Assembly (NCBI GenBank): GCA_013285405.1
Contig: CP053446.1
Span: 719,985-783,984, forward strand
Direction: 5' to 3'
From: Ignavibacteriota bacterium
GTDB lineage: Bacteria; Bacteroidota; Ignavibacteria; Ignavibacteriales; Ignavibacteriaceae
Length of the DNA: 64,000 nt
Shown here: positions 40,352 through 49,566 of the stretch, in pieces
Layout of the letters: each line of letters begins with the position of its first letter
How positions within the stretch are numbered: the first letter of the stretch is position 1
The notes under the pieces: model-generated
Database searches by the model: none
Seen by the model: only the letters and a program-made list of their open reading frames with translations
Told to the model about the DNA's origin: nothing
Program-made: the position numbers and the translations under genes

Positions 40352-42694
40352 ATGTCAAAAAATGTTGTAATTGTTGAATCGCCTGCTAAAGCAAACACAA
40401 TTGAAAAATATCTTGGTGAAGATTTTCTTGTTACTTCCAGTTATGGTCATATCAGAGATCTGATAAAGAAAGATAAGGGGATTGATGTTGAAAATAACTA
40501 CACTCCGCATTATATCATACCTGAAGATAAAAAAGCAAGAGTAAAGGAATTAAAGAAATTATCTGATAAATCAGAAACTGTGTGGCTTGCAACTGACGAA
40601 GACCGTGAAGGTGAAGCGATAGCCTGGCATTTAAAAGAAGTATTAGAGTTGCCCGAGAAAAAAATCAGAAGAATTGTTTTCTCAGAAATTACCAAACCAG
40701 CAATCCTTGATGCGGTAAAGAATCCGCGTGGGATTGATTATAACCTTGTGAACTCACAGCAATCGAGAAGAATTCTTGACAGGTTAGTTGGTTTTGAACT
40801 TTCTCCTATCCTTTGGAGAAAAGTGAAACCAAAATTATCAGCGGGAAGGGTTCAATCAGTTGCTGTAAGATTGATTGTTGAACGTGAAAGAGAAATAGAT
40901 TCATTTAAATCAGAATCCAGATACAAAGTAACCGGCAATTTTCTTGTAACCGGGAAAGATGGCAAAAAATCTGAGTTCAAAGCTGAAGTACCCGATTATT
41001 TTGAATCATCCAAAGAAGCAAAAGATTTTTTGGAGAGTTGCAAAACTTCAGAATTTTTGGTTGAAAGTATTGAAAAGAAACCTGCAAAGAAATCTCCTTC
41101 TCCCCCATTTACAACTTCTACTCTTCAGCAGGAAGCAAGCAGAAAATTGCGTTTTTCAGTTTCACGAACAATGCTCGTTGCACAAAAGTTGTATGAAGCA
41201 GGCAAGATTACATATATGCGAACCGATTCAGTTAATCTTTCTGAAATTGCTCTCAATGCAGCAGAACAACAAATAAAAAATGAATACGGAAAAAATTATT
41301 CTCACCGCAGACAGTTTAAAACAAAATCTAAGACTGCTCAGGAAGCTCACGAAGCAATTCGTCCGACCGATTTCGGCAATGAAAGTATTTCAGGTTCCAG
41401 AGATGAAAAAGTATTATATGAATTAATTTGGAAAAGAGCTCTTGCATCACAAATGTCTGATGCTCAGCTTGAAAGAACTACTTTGAAAATCAATGTAAGC
41501 AAAGCTGATAAGTTATTTGTAGCAAAAGGCGAAGTAATAAAGTTTGATGGATTTCTTAAAGTTTATCTTGAGTCCATCGATGATGAAAACGGCGAGAACG
41601 GAGAAGATGGAATACTTCCGGATTTATCAGAAGGAGAAAAAATTTCATTCACCGAAATTACAGCCACACAAAGATTTACCAGACCGCCCTCCAGATTTAC
41701 GGAAGCAAGTCTTGTGAAAAAACTTGAAGAGCTTGGAATTGGAAGACCTTCAACGTATGCACCAACTATCAGTACGATTCAGAAGAGAGGTTATGTTCAT
41801 AAAGAAGAACGTGAAGGTACGGAACGTAAATATGAAGTTTTAACTCTTGATCAATCAAAAAAAATAAAGAGTGAAACACTAACCGAAATAACCGGAGCTG
41901 ACAAAGGAAAACTGTTCCCAAACGATGTTGCAATGCTTGTTAATGATTTTTTGCTTGAACATTTTCCACAGGTAATGGATTATAAATTTACCGCACGCAT
42001 CGAAGAGGAACTTGACGAGATAGCAAATGGTGAAATGGACTATCACGAAATGCTTGACGAATTTTATCCTCCTTTCAAGAAAAAAGTCGAGCATACGATT
42101 GAGACATCCGAAAGAGTATCGGGAGAGAGAATTCTCGGGAAAGATCCGGCAACAGGAAAGCAGGTTTCTGTAAGAATGGCAAGATTTGGTCCTGTGGCAG
42201 TCTTAAGTAATCCAAAAGATGAAAATGATAAACCACATTATGCTGGATTAAGGAAAACTCAGAAACTTGAAAACCTGACTCTCGAAGAAGCACTCCATTT
42301 GTTTAAACTTCCGAGACTTGTTGGCAAGTATAATGATCAGGAAGTAATTGCGGCAATCGGAAGGTTTGGACCTTATGTCAGGTTCGATGGAAAATTTTAT
42401 TCCATTAAAGCTCAATATGATCCCCACGATATAGAAATTGATGAAGCGATTGAAGTAATTGAGGCTAAGAAAAAAGCTGATGCAGAAAAGACAATAAAAA
42501 TTTTCGAAGAGAATCCAGAGTTTCAGATACTAAAAGGCAGATGGGGACCTTATTTAAAAGCCGGAAAAGAAAACGTGAAAATCCCAAAAGACCGGGAACC
42601 AGCTTCCTTAACTTATGATGAATGTGTAAAGCTGGCTGAAGAAGCAAAGTTAAAACCAAAACGAAAAGGAAGATTCAGCAAAAGTAAAACCTGA
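40352..42694 (+). CDS. topA: DNA topoisomerase I (type IA)
   Basis: A 780-residue enzyme that relaxes negative supercoils. The N-terminal Toprim domain starts NVVIVESPAKANTIEKYL and has the DEDREGEA metal-binding motif (about 78-85). The active-site tyrosine lies in KITYMRTDSVNLS (about 286-298). TLQQEASRKLRFS and FTEASLVKKLEELGIGRPST are family hallmarks. The C-terminus consists of repeated RFGPVAVL/RFGPYVRF/RWGPYLKA modules in place of CxxC zinc fingers, which is common in Bacteroidota. Its ATG follows a divergent promoter region with a 19-bp palindrome. Confidence 0.95.
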   Translation: MSKNVVIVESPAKANTIEKYLGEDFLVTSSYGHIRDLIKKDKGIDVENNYTPHYIIPEDKKARVKELKKLSDKSETVWLATDEDREGEAIAWHLKEVLELPEKKIRRIVFSEITKPAILDAVKNPRGIDYNLVNSQQSRRILDRLVGFELSPILWRKVKPKLSAGRVQSVAVRLIVEREREIDSFKSESRYKVTGNFLVTGKDGKKSEFKAEVPDYFESSKEAKDFLESCKTSEFLVESIEKKPAKKSPSPPFTTSTLQQEASRKLRFSVSRTMLVAQKLYEAGKITYMRTDSVNLSEIALNAAEQQIKNEYGKNYSHRRQFKTKSKTAQEAHEAIRPTDFGNESISGSRDEKVLYELIWKRALASQMSDAQLERTTLKINVSKADKLFVAKGEVIKFDGFLKVYLESIDDENGENGEDGILPDLSEGEKISFTEITATQRFTRPPSRFTEASLVKKLEELGIGRPSTYAPTISTIQKRGYVHKEEREGTERKYEVLTLDQSKKIKSETLTEITGADKGKLFPNDVAMLVNDFLLEHFPQVMDYKFTARIEEELDEIANGEMDYHEMLDEFYPPFKKKVEHTIETSERVSGERILGKDPATGKQVSVRMARFGPVAVLSNPKDENDKPHYAGLRKTQKLENLTLEEALHLFKLPRLVGKYNDQEVIAAIGRFGPYVRFDGKFYSIKAQYDPHDIEIDEAIEVIEAKKKADAEKTIKIFEENPEFQILKGRWGPYLKAGKENVKIPKDREPASLTYDECVKLAEEAKLKPKRKGRFSKSKT

Positions 42695-42766
42695 TCTGAT
42701 GTTAATAAATAATTATCTTAATTGATTATTTTGCTTTTATAAATTTCAAAATTAGTGATTTGTAAT

Positions 42767-43582
42767 ATGATGGCATTTATAGAGTGGAGTGTTAGTCCTG
42801 AGATTTTTCACCTGGGTCCAATATCGGTAAGATGGTATGGATTTTTATTTGCTATGGCTTTCGTGGCAGGTTATGTGATTATGTCCTGGATTTTTAAAAA
42901 AGAAGGAAGACCGGGAACAGATCTCGAACAACTTTCTGTTTATATGATATTCGGAACTGTTATTGGTGCAAGGTTAGGTCATTGTCTCTTTTATAATCCC
43001 GAATATTACCTCACACATCCAATAGAAATTTTTAAGGTTTGGGAAGGCGGTTTGGCAAGTCACGGTGCAGCAATTGGGATACTCATTTCATTATATCTTT
43101 TTTCAAATAAGAAAAAAAATTATCCGCTGTTATGGGTACTTGATCGAATAGTAATCGTAACTGCATTAGGTGGTTCCTTTATCAGATTAGGTAATCTGTT
43201 TAATTCTGAAATTATCGGCAAACCAACTGATGTTTCGTGGGCATTTATTTTTAGTTCTGTTGATGAACTCCCAAGGCACCCCACACAACTTTATGAATCT
43301 TTAGCTTACCTGATAATTTTTATTATGCTCTTCTTAATTTATTACAAAGGAATTGAAAAAAACCGGAGAGGTTTGCTATTCGGATTATTTCTTGTTCTGG
43401 TATTTACTTTCAGGTTTTTTATTGAATTCCTGAAAGAAAATCAAACCGGCTTTGAAGCAAGAATGACATTTAATATGGGGCAGATATTAAGCATCCCTTT
43501 TGTATTAATAGGATTATTTTTTATTCTAAAATCTTTTAAAGTTGAAAAAGCAAATGGATCTCATAGCAAAGATAAAAAATAA
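42767..43582 (+). CDS. lgt: Prolipoprotein diacylglyceryl transferase
   Basis: A 271-residue integral membrane enzyme that attaches diacylglycerol to lipobox cysteines, needed for the many lipoproteins encoded here. Family motifs are IRWYGFLFAMAF with the N-terminal YGxxxA region, GARLGHCLFYNP, WEGGLASHGAAIGI (with the essential HG), FIRLGNLFNSEIIG and HPTQLYESL. Seven TM helices are expected. ATG 42767 (or 42770) is preferred over the in-frame GTG at 42755; no start has a strong ribosome site. The last 29 bp overlap the nucleotide-sugar dehydrogenase gene from its ATG. Confidence 0.93.
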   Translation: MMAFIEWSVSPEIFHLGPISVRWYGFLFAMAFVAGYVIMSWIFKKEGRPGTDLEQLSVYMIFGTVIGARLGHCLFYNPEYYLTHPIEIFKVWEGGLASHGAAIGILISLYLFSNKKKNYPLLWVLDRIVIVTALGGSFIRLGNLFNSEIIGKPTDVSWAFIFSSVDELPRHPTQLYESLAYLIIFIMLFLIYYKGIEKNRRGLLFGLFLVLVFTFRFFIEFLKENQTGFEARMTFNMGQILSIPFVLIGLFFILKSFKVEKANGSHSKDKK

Positions 43583-44699
43583 GTCAGTGGCTGTTGGAAT
43601 TATTGGAATGGGCTACGTCGGTTTACCGCTCGGTCTGGCATTCGCTGATAAAAAAGTTAATGTTCTTGGTTTTGATCTTGACAACAAAAAAATCAATATG
43701 CTGAATAAAGGAAAAGGTTATCTGAAGCATATCAGCAATAACAAAATAAAGAAAGCAGTGCATTCAGGTTATCTTAGAGCAACCTCAGATTTTACAAGAC
43801 TTAAAGAAGTTGATGCTATAATTATTTGTGTTCCTACTCCTCTTACTGAGCACAGAGAACCAGATATGTCTTTTGTGAAAAACACATCTGAGACAATTTC
43901 AAAATATTTGCGTAAAGGACAACTTGTTGTTCTTGAATCAACTACTTATCCAGGAACAACACGGGAAGTTTTGTTACCACTATTTGGAAACGCAAACGGA
44001 AAGAATAAGTTTAAAGCAGGTAAAGATTTTTATCTGGCTTTCAGTCCAGAAAGAGAAGATCCAAATAATCCGGAATATACCACATCTCAAATTCCAAAGG
44101 TAGTTGGAGGTCTTACTCCTCAATGTTTAAAAGTTGCAAAAGCTCTTTACGATCTCGTTATTATTAAAACTGTTCCTGTTTCTTCACCTGATGCTGCTGA
44201 AGCAACAAAATTATTAGAGAACATCTACAGGTCTGTTAATATAGCTCTGGTTAATGAACTTAAAATGGTATTCGATAAAATGAAAATTGATATCTGGGAA
44301 GTGATAGCTGCAGCTTCAACAAAACCATTTGGTTTCAAACCGTTTTATCCGGGGCCTGGATTAGGTGGGCATTGCATTCCTATTGATCCTTTTTATTTAA
44401 CCTGGAAGGCTCGAGAGTTTGAGATCAATACGAAATTTATTGAGCTTGCCGGTGAAATTAATACGCAACAACCCTATTATGTTGTTGCAAAGTCTGCTGA
44501 AGCACTAAACAAATTCAAAAAAGCTCTGAATAATGCAAAGATATTAATTCTTGGAGCTGCGTATAAAAAAGATATAGATGATATGAGAGAATCCCCGTCT
44601 CTGAAATTAATTGAACTGTTTCAGGAAAAAGGTGCTATTGTTGATTACTATGATCCGCTTGTACCCGTTTTACCTAAAACGAGGAAGTTACAATCTTGA
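43554..44699 (+). CDS. UDP-N-acetylglucosamine/UDP-glucose 6-dehydrogenase family, frameshifted near the C-terminus
   Basis: The frame gives 381 residues from ATG 43554 (TTG 43542 is the alternative). It has the NAD-binding GMGYVGLPLGLAFAD at about 18-32, ESTTYPGTTREVL, FSPEREDPNN, KLLENIYRSVNIAL and the catalytic cysteine (Cys274) in GGHCIPIDPFYLTW. These identify a nucleotide-sugar dehydrogenase of the WbpA/UDP-GlcNAc-6-dehydrogenase type, which makes uronic acids for surface polysaccharide. The frame ends early after LPKTRKLQS. Dropping one T at 44688-44689 restores KTRKYNLELKSI and runs to 44877, giving 440 residues, the normal family length. Either a real inactivating mutation or a base-calling error. 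It overlaps lgt by 29 bp. Confidence 0.85.
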   Translation: MDLIAKIKNKSVAVGIIGMGYVGLPLGLAFADKKVNVLGFDLDNKKINMLNKGKGYLKHISNNKIKKAVHSGYLRATSDFTRLKEVDAIIICVPTPLTEHREPDMSFVKNTSETISKYLRKGQLVVLESTTYPGTTREVLLPLFGNANGKNKFKAGKDFYLAFSPEREDPNNPEYTTSQIPKVVGGLTPQCLKVAKALYDLVIIKTVPVSSPDAAEATKLLENIYRSVNIALVNELKMVFDKMKIDIWEVIAAASTKPFGFKPFYPGPGLGGHCIPIDPFYLTWKAREFEINTKFIELAGEINTQQPYYVVAKSAEALNKFKKALNNAKILILGAAYKKDIDDMRESPSLKLIELFQEKGAIVDYYDPLVPVLPKTRKLQS

Positions 44700-44877
44700 A
44701 TTGAAATCAATCAAACTCACAAAAGAAAAAATCATGAAGTATGATTTAGTGGTACTAAGTACTGATCATTCAATATTTGATTATAAATTTATCGCTTCAA
44801 ATGCTAAACTGATTTTAGATTCACGTAATGCATTCGAAACGAGAAGAATAAAATCTACTAAGATTATTAAAACTTAA
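44690..44877 (+). pseudogene. Detached C-terminal part of the nucleotide-sugar dehydrogenase
   Basis: In the +1 frame relative to the upstream dehydrogenase the sequence reads YNLELKSIKLTKEKIMKYDL then VVLSTDHSIFDY, IASNAKLILDSRNAF. This matches the expected C-terminal UDP-binding domain (the KYDLVV-STDHS and DSRNAF motifs are conserved in the family). No start codon with a ribosome site is present for independent translation, so this is best read as the tail of the broken gene. Confidence 0.75.
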
Positions 44878-44897
44878 GTAAATTCTGATGCGAACGA

Positions 44898-46004
44898 CTA
44901 TTTCTTAAACATCGATTCGATAGCATCGATTACCGTATCAACTGAAATCTTTTCCATACAAGAAATATCTTCAGTACAATATTTTCTATAATAACATTTA
45001 CATTCCTCGGAGGAACAGAGTTTAATCCCCTTTCCATAAAGTTCAATTTCATGTATTGAAGTTGGACCGAAAAGTGCGATGATTTTTTTCTCAAGTGCTG
45101 TTGCAATATGAAGAGCAAGTGTATCAGCAGTTATTACCAAATCACATAAATCAACAATTGCAGCAAACTCTAGCAACGAGTTGTCAAGTCCGGTATTAAT
45201 AACGTAGTCAAATTTTTTCTCCAGTTTATGAAAAGTTTCAACTTCCTCAGGTCCGCCAAGTAGTAATAAATTAAACTCATTATTTCCAAGTCTTGTAATT
45301 AATTCCTCCCATCGTTCAAGAGGCCAACCTTTACTTGGCCATTTGGTACCAATACCTACATTTAATCCGATTACAGGTTTTTTAGAATTTATTTTTGTTA
45401 AAAATTTCTTTCTTAAAATTTTTTCTTTTTCAGTATCAGATACTTGGATCATTGGTATTTCTACAGGTAACGCCAACTCTAAAATTTCATACATCAACTG
45501 TTGATTTGATTTTTTATTCGCTTTTTTATATTGATCGAAAGCGCTCATTTCAAGCCAAACCTTTGATGCTGTTGATGTTGGTTCAACATATCCCATTCTA
45601 TTTAAAACAAATCCTATTTTTTCTTTTGCATCTGTGAAAGCCGCAATTGCGGAACTAATTTTTGAGGTATCAAGATTGATGACCATATCATAACTTTCTG
45701 CTTTAATTCTCAACAATGCATCGTCTTCAATTGTAATTACCTCATCAACAAGAAAATTATTTTTAAATAATTCTTTTGCATTCTGTCTTGTACACCATTC
45801 AATATAACTATCGGGAAACTTTTTCTTAAGTGGTTTCAATATAGAAGTTGTTCTAAGAACATCACCAATGGCATCGAGTTTAATGATGAGAATTTTAAAT
45901 GAGATTGGTATGTAATGATTACAATCATCACAAATTATACCTTCATTTTTATTATAGGAACAAGGTCTGTCTCCTTTAAAATGGGCGCAATCAATTTTGA
46001 GCAT
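44898..46004 (-). CDS. Glycosyltransferase family 9 (heptosyltransferase-like)
   Basis: A 368-residue protein with a cysteine/histidine-rich N-terminal extension (CAHFKGDRPCSYN...CDDCNHY) that could bind a metal. The GT9 signature begins ILIIKLDAIGDVLRTTSILKP at about 33-53. The C-terminal nucleotide-binding half has GLNVGIGTKWPSKGWPLERW, LLLGGPEE and TADTLALHIATALEKKIIALFGPT. GT9 enzymes add heptose or related sugars to LPS core or similar glycans at the cytoplasmic face. It converges on the dehydrogenase gene with a 20-bp gap. A role in surface glycan synthesis is consistent with that neighbour. Confidence 0.83.
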   Translation of the reverse strand: MLKIDCAHFKGDRPCSYNKNEGIICDDCNHYIPISFKILIIKLDAIGDVLRTTSILKPLKKKFPDSYIEWCTRQNAKELFKNNFLVDEVITIEDDALLRIKAESYDMVINLDTSKISSAIAAFTDAKEKIGFVLNRMGYVEPTSTASKVWLEMSAFDQYKKANKKSNQQLMYEILELALPVEIPMIQVSDTEKEKILRKKFLTKINSKKPVIGLNVGIGTKWPSKGWPLERWEELITRLGNNEFNLLLLGGPEEVETFHKLEKKFDYVINTGLDNSLLEFAAIVDLCDLVITADTLALHIATALEKKIIALFGPTSIHEIELYGKGIKLCSSEECKCYYRKYCTEDISCMEKISVDTVIDAIESMFKK

Positions 46005-46320
46005 ATTTAATATCCTTTATGGAAAGCTGGTTTGTACAAAATTATCAATAGCGGCTATTTTACCAACATTTTGATAGTTAAAATGTAATCAAGAAGTAAT
46101 AAAAACTCTTTTCGTTGCATTAATAATACCAATCTGAATTGAACTATAAAAACCAAACAAAACTGCAAAAGCAGCTACTATTACTTTTCATAAAAAATTG
46201 CACTTATGTTTATTTCCATGTAATTTATGAAGTGATAATTCACTGTGCTGTTGTATTAAATAACTATTTGCAGCTATTCTGATTTATAGCTGCCAACAAA
46301 AACAAATTATTGGAGGATCT
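46005..46320. other. Divergent intergenic region with two short inverted repeats
   Basis: 316 bp without a gene. AATAG-CGG-CTATT lies at 46047-46059. GCAGCTAT (46270-46277) and ATAGCTGC (46286-46293) form an 8-bp perfect inverted repeat with an 8-nt loop, 27 bp before the ATG of the small membrane protein and upstream of its GGAGG site. Possible operator or mRNA hairpin. The rest is AT-rich promoter-like sequence. Confidence 0.45.
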
Positions 46321-46593
46321 ATGCAACTTCGAAAAAGGGCATTCGGGTTAGCTGTAGGATTGTTCTGGGGGTTATTAATTTTACTGGGAACTTGGTTTCT
46401 TTTATTGAGAGGTTCACCAGGTGAAGTTTTTTCAAAAGCAAGTTCATTTTATATCGGATATTCCTATAGCTTTGGCGGTGCGATTATCGGTTTTATATAT
46501 GGTTTTGTAACCGGATTTATTGCAGGGATATTCATCGCCTGGTTATATGAAGTTTTTTGCAAAATGCTTTATAAAACTGATTCTTCAAAATAA
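46321..46593 (+). CDS. Small two-TM membrane protein
   Basis: A 90-residue protein starting MQLRKRAFGLAVGLFWGLLI, with a first hydrophobic segment at about 8-28 and a second glycine-rich one at about 48-78 (GGAIIGFIYGFVTGFIAGIF). It ends in a short charged tail. Similar proteins in this group are often named 'bacteriophage holin' or 'membrane-associated', but nothing phage-like surrounds it, so I keep it as a membrane protein of unknown role. The ribosome site is TTGGAGGATCT. A strong terminator follows 18 bp after the stop. Confidence 0.7.
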   Translation: MQLRKRAFGLAVGLFWGLLILLGTWFLLLRGSPGEVFSKASSFYIGYSYSFGGAIIGFIYGFVTGFIAGIFIAWLYEVFCKMLYKTDSSK

Positions 46594-46610
46594 AAATCAT
46601 TCTCATATTA

Positions 46611-46645
46611 TCCCCACCAATCAGGTTGGTGGGGAAATTTATTTT
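46611..46645 (+). terminator. Rho-independent terminator after the small membrane protein
   Basis: TCCCCACCAA (46611-46620) and TTGGTGGGGA (46626-46635) form a perfect 10-bp stem with a 5-nt TCAGG loop, followed by a T-rich stretch. It may also serve the convergent minus-strand gene ending at 46690. Confidence 0.88.
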
Positions 46646-46689
46646 TAAGTCATTCTGGTTAAAAGATGGCGATTTTATTTTTCAATTTT

Positions 46690-49185
46690 TTAACGAATTA
46701 AGATCATCTTCTTTGTTTCAACAAAAGCAGTTCCTGAATTTTCGGATGGATCACTAGCTGTTATCCTATATACATATACACCACTTGTCAAACTATTTGC
46801 ATTAAATTCTATTTCATAAACTCCAGACCCTTGCTTTGTGTTCAGTAAGGTTAATATTTCTGTGCCAAGTATGTCATATATTTTGATCACAACTCTACTT
46901 TCGATCGGTAGCTGATATCTGATTTTCGTAGTTGGATTAAACGGATTCGGATAATTCTGGTGCAAAACAAATTTATCAGGAGTGATATCAACTTCGATTT
47001 CATTCGAGTATTCATAACTTCCATTCATATCTAATTGTTTTAATCTGTATTTAAGTTTACTTACTCCCGCAATATTTTTATCTGTAAAGGAATACGAGTT
47101 TGGCAGACTGCTGTTACCTTGACCACTAACAAATCCGACGGTAATCCAATTTTCTGCATCAACATATCTTTCTATTTCGAAACCATAGTTGTTTATTTCT
47201 GTTCCTGTTATCCATTCAAGATACACTTCATTATTACTCGCATTTGCCGTAAATGATATAAGTTCAACAGGAATGATGTCATTTTGGTATTTAAACATTG
47301 TACCGTTCATTCCTCCAATCCAACCGGTAGTTTCATTTGTAAAGCAAAGTGATGTCAAATCATTTTCGGTTACATCATCATACAAAATCCAACTATTACC
47401 AAAATCTGTTGTGTTAAGTATTGTTCCATTATCACCACATATCCAAATAGTGTTTGAATTAGTGAAAGTTACAGCTTGAAGATCGTTCAGAGAACCACAA
47501 TTTAGAGTTACCCAAGATTCGCCTGCATCTGTAGATACTAAAACAGTACCATTATTTCCAACACACATACCCAAAATCGAGTCATAAAATTTAATATAGT
47601 TCAAATCATTGGTGGTTCCACTTGTTTTACTAACCCAGGTTTCACCTGCATCTGTAGATTTTAAAATACTGCCAGCTTTACCGATTGCCCAACCCGTATT
47701 GATATCGTTAAAGTAAACACTTGAACTACTGACTGAACTTTTTTGGATCCAGGTTATCCCGCCATCAGTTGATTTAAAAATTCCAGTGTTATATTCATCA
47801 TTGGTTGTCCATCCAATATTCTGATCAATAAAAAATACGGAAGAATACAAACCTACACCTGCAATCCAATTCTCGCCACCATCAGTAGTTCTGTAAAAAC
47901 CTGTCATTCCATCACCGACAGTCCATCCCATGTTTTCATTAACGAAATAAACTGATTTTGTTGCACCATCTGAACCTTGAAAAAATTGTTGTGTTTTCCA
48001 GATTTTGCCTCCGTTAGTTGTTTTAAGTATTACATCACCAGCCGATGGAAGCCAACGATTCCTTTTTCCTACTGCCCAGATAATGTTTTCATTTAGACAA
48101 AAGATAGAGTAAATATCGTCTCCGTTATAATTTGATGATTTGTCGCCGCTTAAGATTTGTAACCAGGAATTGCCATCATCTTCGGTTATAAAAATTGCGC
48201 CGGTAAAACCGACAGCCCATCCCTGTCCATGGTCATTCCCGCTTACTGAAACTAAACCATTTTCTTCCCATCCACTATACCTCCGAAACCAAGTAGAACC
48301 ACCATCTGATGTAGTATATATTTGTCTATCCCAGCCATAGCCATTTCCTCCTACAGCATAACCTATGTTCTTATTTTTGAAATAGATTGAATTAATTCCT
48401 CCGGTTATATAAATATTAGTTTGTTCAATAAATCTTTTTTCGTTTTTCTTAAAACTTGGTGTTATAATTAATTGAATCCAGGTATCACCGCCATCAGTTG
48501 TCTTAAAAATTATATTTTGATTTGTATAACCGCCACCAATAAAACCGGTATCAGCATTTAAAAATTTAACGGCAAGTAATGACGAGTAATCATAATAAAA
48601 ACTACTATGCTTATTACTCCAGCTTGAACCACCATTAGTAGTTTTCAGTATTGCATATGATCCGCACTCTCCTCCGACAGCATATCCTGCTGATGCATCA
48701 ACAAAATTTACATCATACAAATCACTATTGGTGTTCGAAGATTGATATCTCCAGGTTGAACCACCATCAATAGTTTTTAATATTGTTCCTTCAAACCCTA
48801 CAACATAACCTATTTCATTATCAATAAATTGAATTTTTGTTAAGTGATTTGTTGTTCCACTTGTCTGGTTAAACCATGTTTGTCCACCGTCAGTTGTTTT
48901 AAGAATAGTTCCTGACTCACCACATATCCATCCAGTGCTTTGATTAACAAAATAAATTGATTTTAGAATTAGTGATGTGCCACTATTTTGTTGAACCCAC
49001 TCAATTCCAGCATTCGTAGTTTTTTTTATAAATCCTTCTGAGCCAATTATCCATCCTAAATTGTTATCTACAAAAAAAGTTGACCACAGATCATTACCAT
49101 CCGGAACAGGGTTTTGATTTGTCCATTGTGCATATTGAATCTGAGTTACGAGTAGAAAAAAAATCAAAATTCGTAATAGGGACAT
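46690..49185 (-). CDS. Secreted YCF48-type beta-propeller protein with T9SS sorting domain
   Basis: 831 residues from ATG 49185. The frame is open to 49269, but this ATG gives a clean signal peptide (MSLLRILIFFLLVTQIQYAQ) and has AGGAAAA upstream. About a dozen YCF48/BNR-like blades follow, each with G-W-x-x-G-x-x-G-x-I-x-K-T-T-D-x-G-x-x-W (for instance GWICGESGTILKTTDGG). Next is a fibronectin-like region (VEWLITGTEINNYGFEIER type) and a T9SS domain (LHQNYPNPFNPTTK to ETKKMILIR) with an enlarged last loop (TASDPSENSGTAF). The product is exported to the surface, with a role in binding or structure inferred. The N-terminal 90 residues closely match those of the gene at 56322. Confidence 0.82.
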   Translation of the reverse strand: MSLLRILIFFLLVTQIQYAQWTNQNPVPDGNDLWSTFFVDNNLGWIIGSEGFIKKTTNAGIEWVQQNSGTSLILKSIYFVNQSTGWICGESGTILKTTDGGQTWFNQTSGTTNHLTKIQFIDNEIGYVVGFEGTILKTIDGGSTWRYQSSNTNSDLYDVNFVDASAGYAVGGECGSYAILKTTNGGSSWSNKHSSFYYDYSSLLAVKFLNADTGFIGGGYTNQNIIFKTTDGGDTWIQLIITPSFKKNEKRFIEQTNIYITGGINSIYFKNKNIGYAVGGNGYGWDRQIYTTSDGGSTWFRRYSGWEENGLVSVSGNDHGQGWAVGFTGAIFITEDDGNSWLQILSGDKSSNYNGDDIYSIFCLNENIIWAVGKRNRWLPSAGDVILKTTNGGKIWKTQQFFQGSDGATKSVYFVNENMGWTVGDGMTGFYRTTDGGENWIAGVGLYSSVFFIDQNIGWTTNDEYNTGIFKSTDGGITWIQKSSVSSSSVYFNDINTGWAIGKAGSILKSTDAGETWVSKTSGTTNDLNYIKFYDSILGMCVGNNGTVLVSTDAGESWVTLNCGSLNDLQAVTFTNSNTIWICGDNGTILNTTDFGNSWILYDDVTENDLTSLCFTNETTGWIGGMNGTMFKYQNDIIPVELISFTANASNNEVYLEWITGTEINNYGFEIERYVDAENWITVGFVSGQGNSSLPNSYSFTDKNIAGVSKLKYRLKQLDMNGSYEYSNEIEVDITPDKFVLHQNYPNPFNPTTKIRYQLPIESRVVIKIYDILGTEILTLLNTKQGSGVYEIEFNANSLTSGVYVYRITASDPSENSGTAFVETKKMILIR

Positions 49186-49566
49186 TGCAGAAATTTTCCT
49201 TAATGATTGACAGTAAATTAAATGCATCATAAGATTCACTCTCATTCCCATAGTAAAAACATCAAACAAAATATGAGCAATATCTTATAGTATTTAACTA
49301 TGGATGTTGGATGTTGTAGCAGGTTTATCCAATCATCATTCCACTAATAAATGTAGTTAATTAACAATTTATTGACTATAAAGTTATCAATTGAAGAAAG
49401 TGTATCAATTTTAGGCGAGACTATCGAATATCGAAATATCCAGAATTAAATGGCACCACAAATAGTAAACAACAATAACAACAACTATATATTATAAATT
49501 ATGAAATGTAGGAATCAAAATGAGCAAGAAATGATCAAGAATAAGTTTTGAGCGAGAATTCAAAAA
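49186..49566. other. Intergenic region upstream of the YCF48 gene
   Basis: 381 bp, AT-rich, no plausible gene. It should hold the promoter of the minus-strand YCF48 gene. A weak two-unit TTAACAA/TTGACTA pair at 49361-49378 is in the wrong orientation for that gene. No terminator is seen for the SDR gene ending at 49567 on the same strand. Confidence 0.4.

Noticed and set aside
44685-44692. Programmed frameshifting in the dehydrogenase gene.
   Set aside because: No slippery heptamer, stimulatory stem-loop or internal ribosome site is seen, and the family has no precedent; mutation or sequencing error is simpler.
49361-49378. TTAACAA-TTTA-TTGACTA, a two-unit match to the 11-bp array.
   Set aside because: Only two imperfect units, and the orientation points away from the minus-strand gene it would control.
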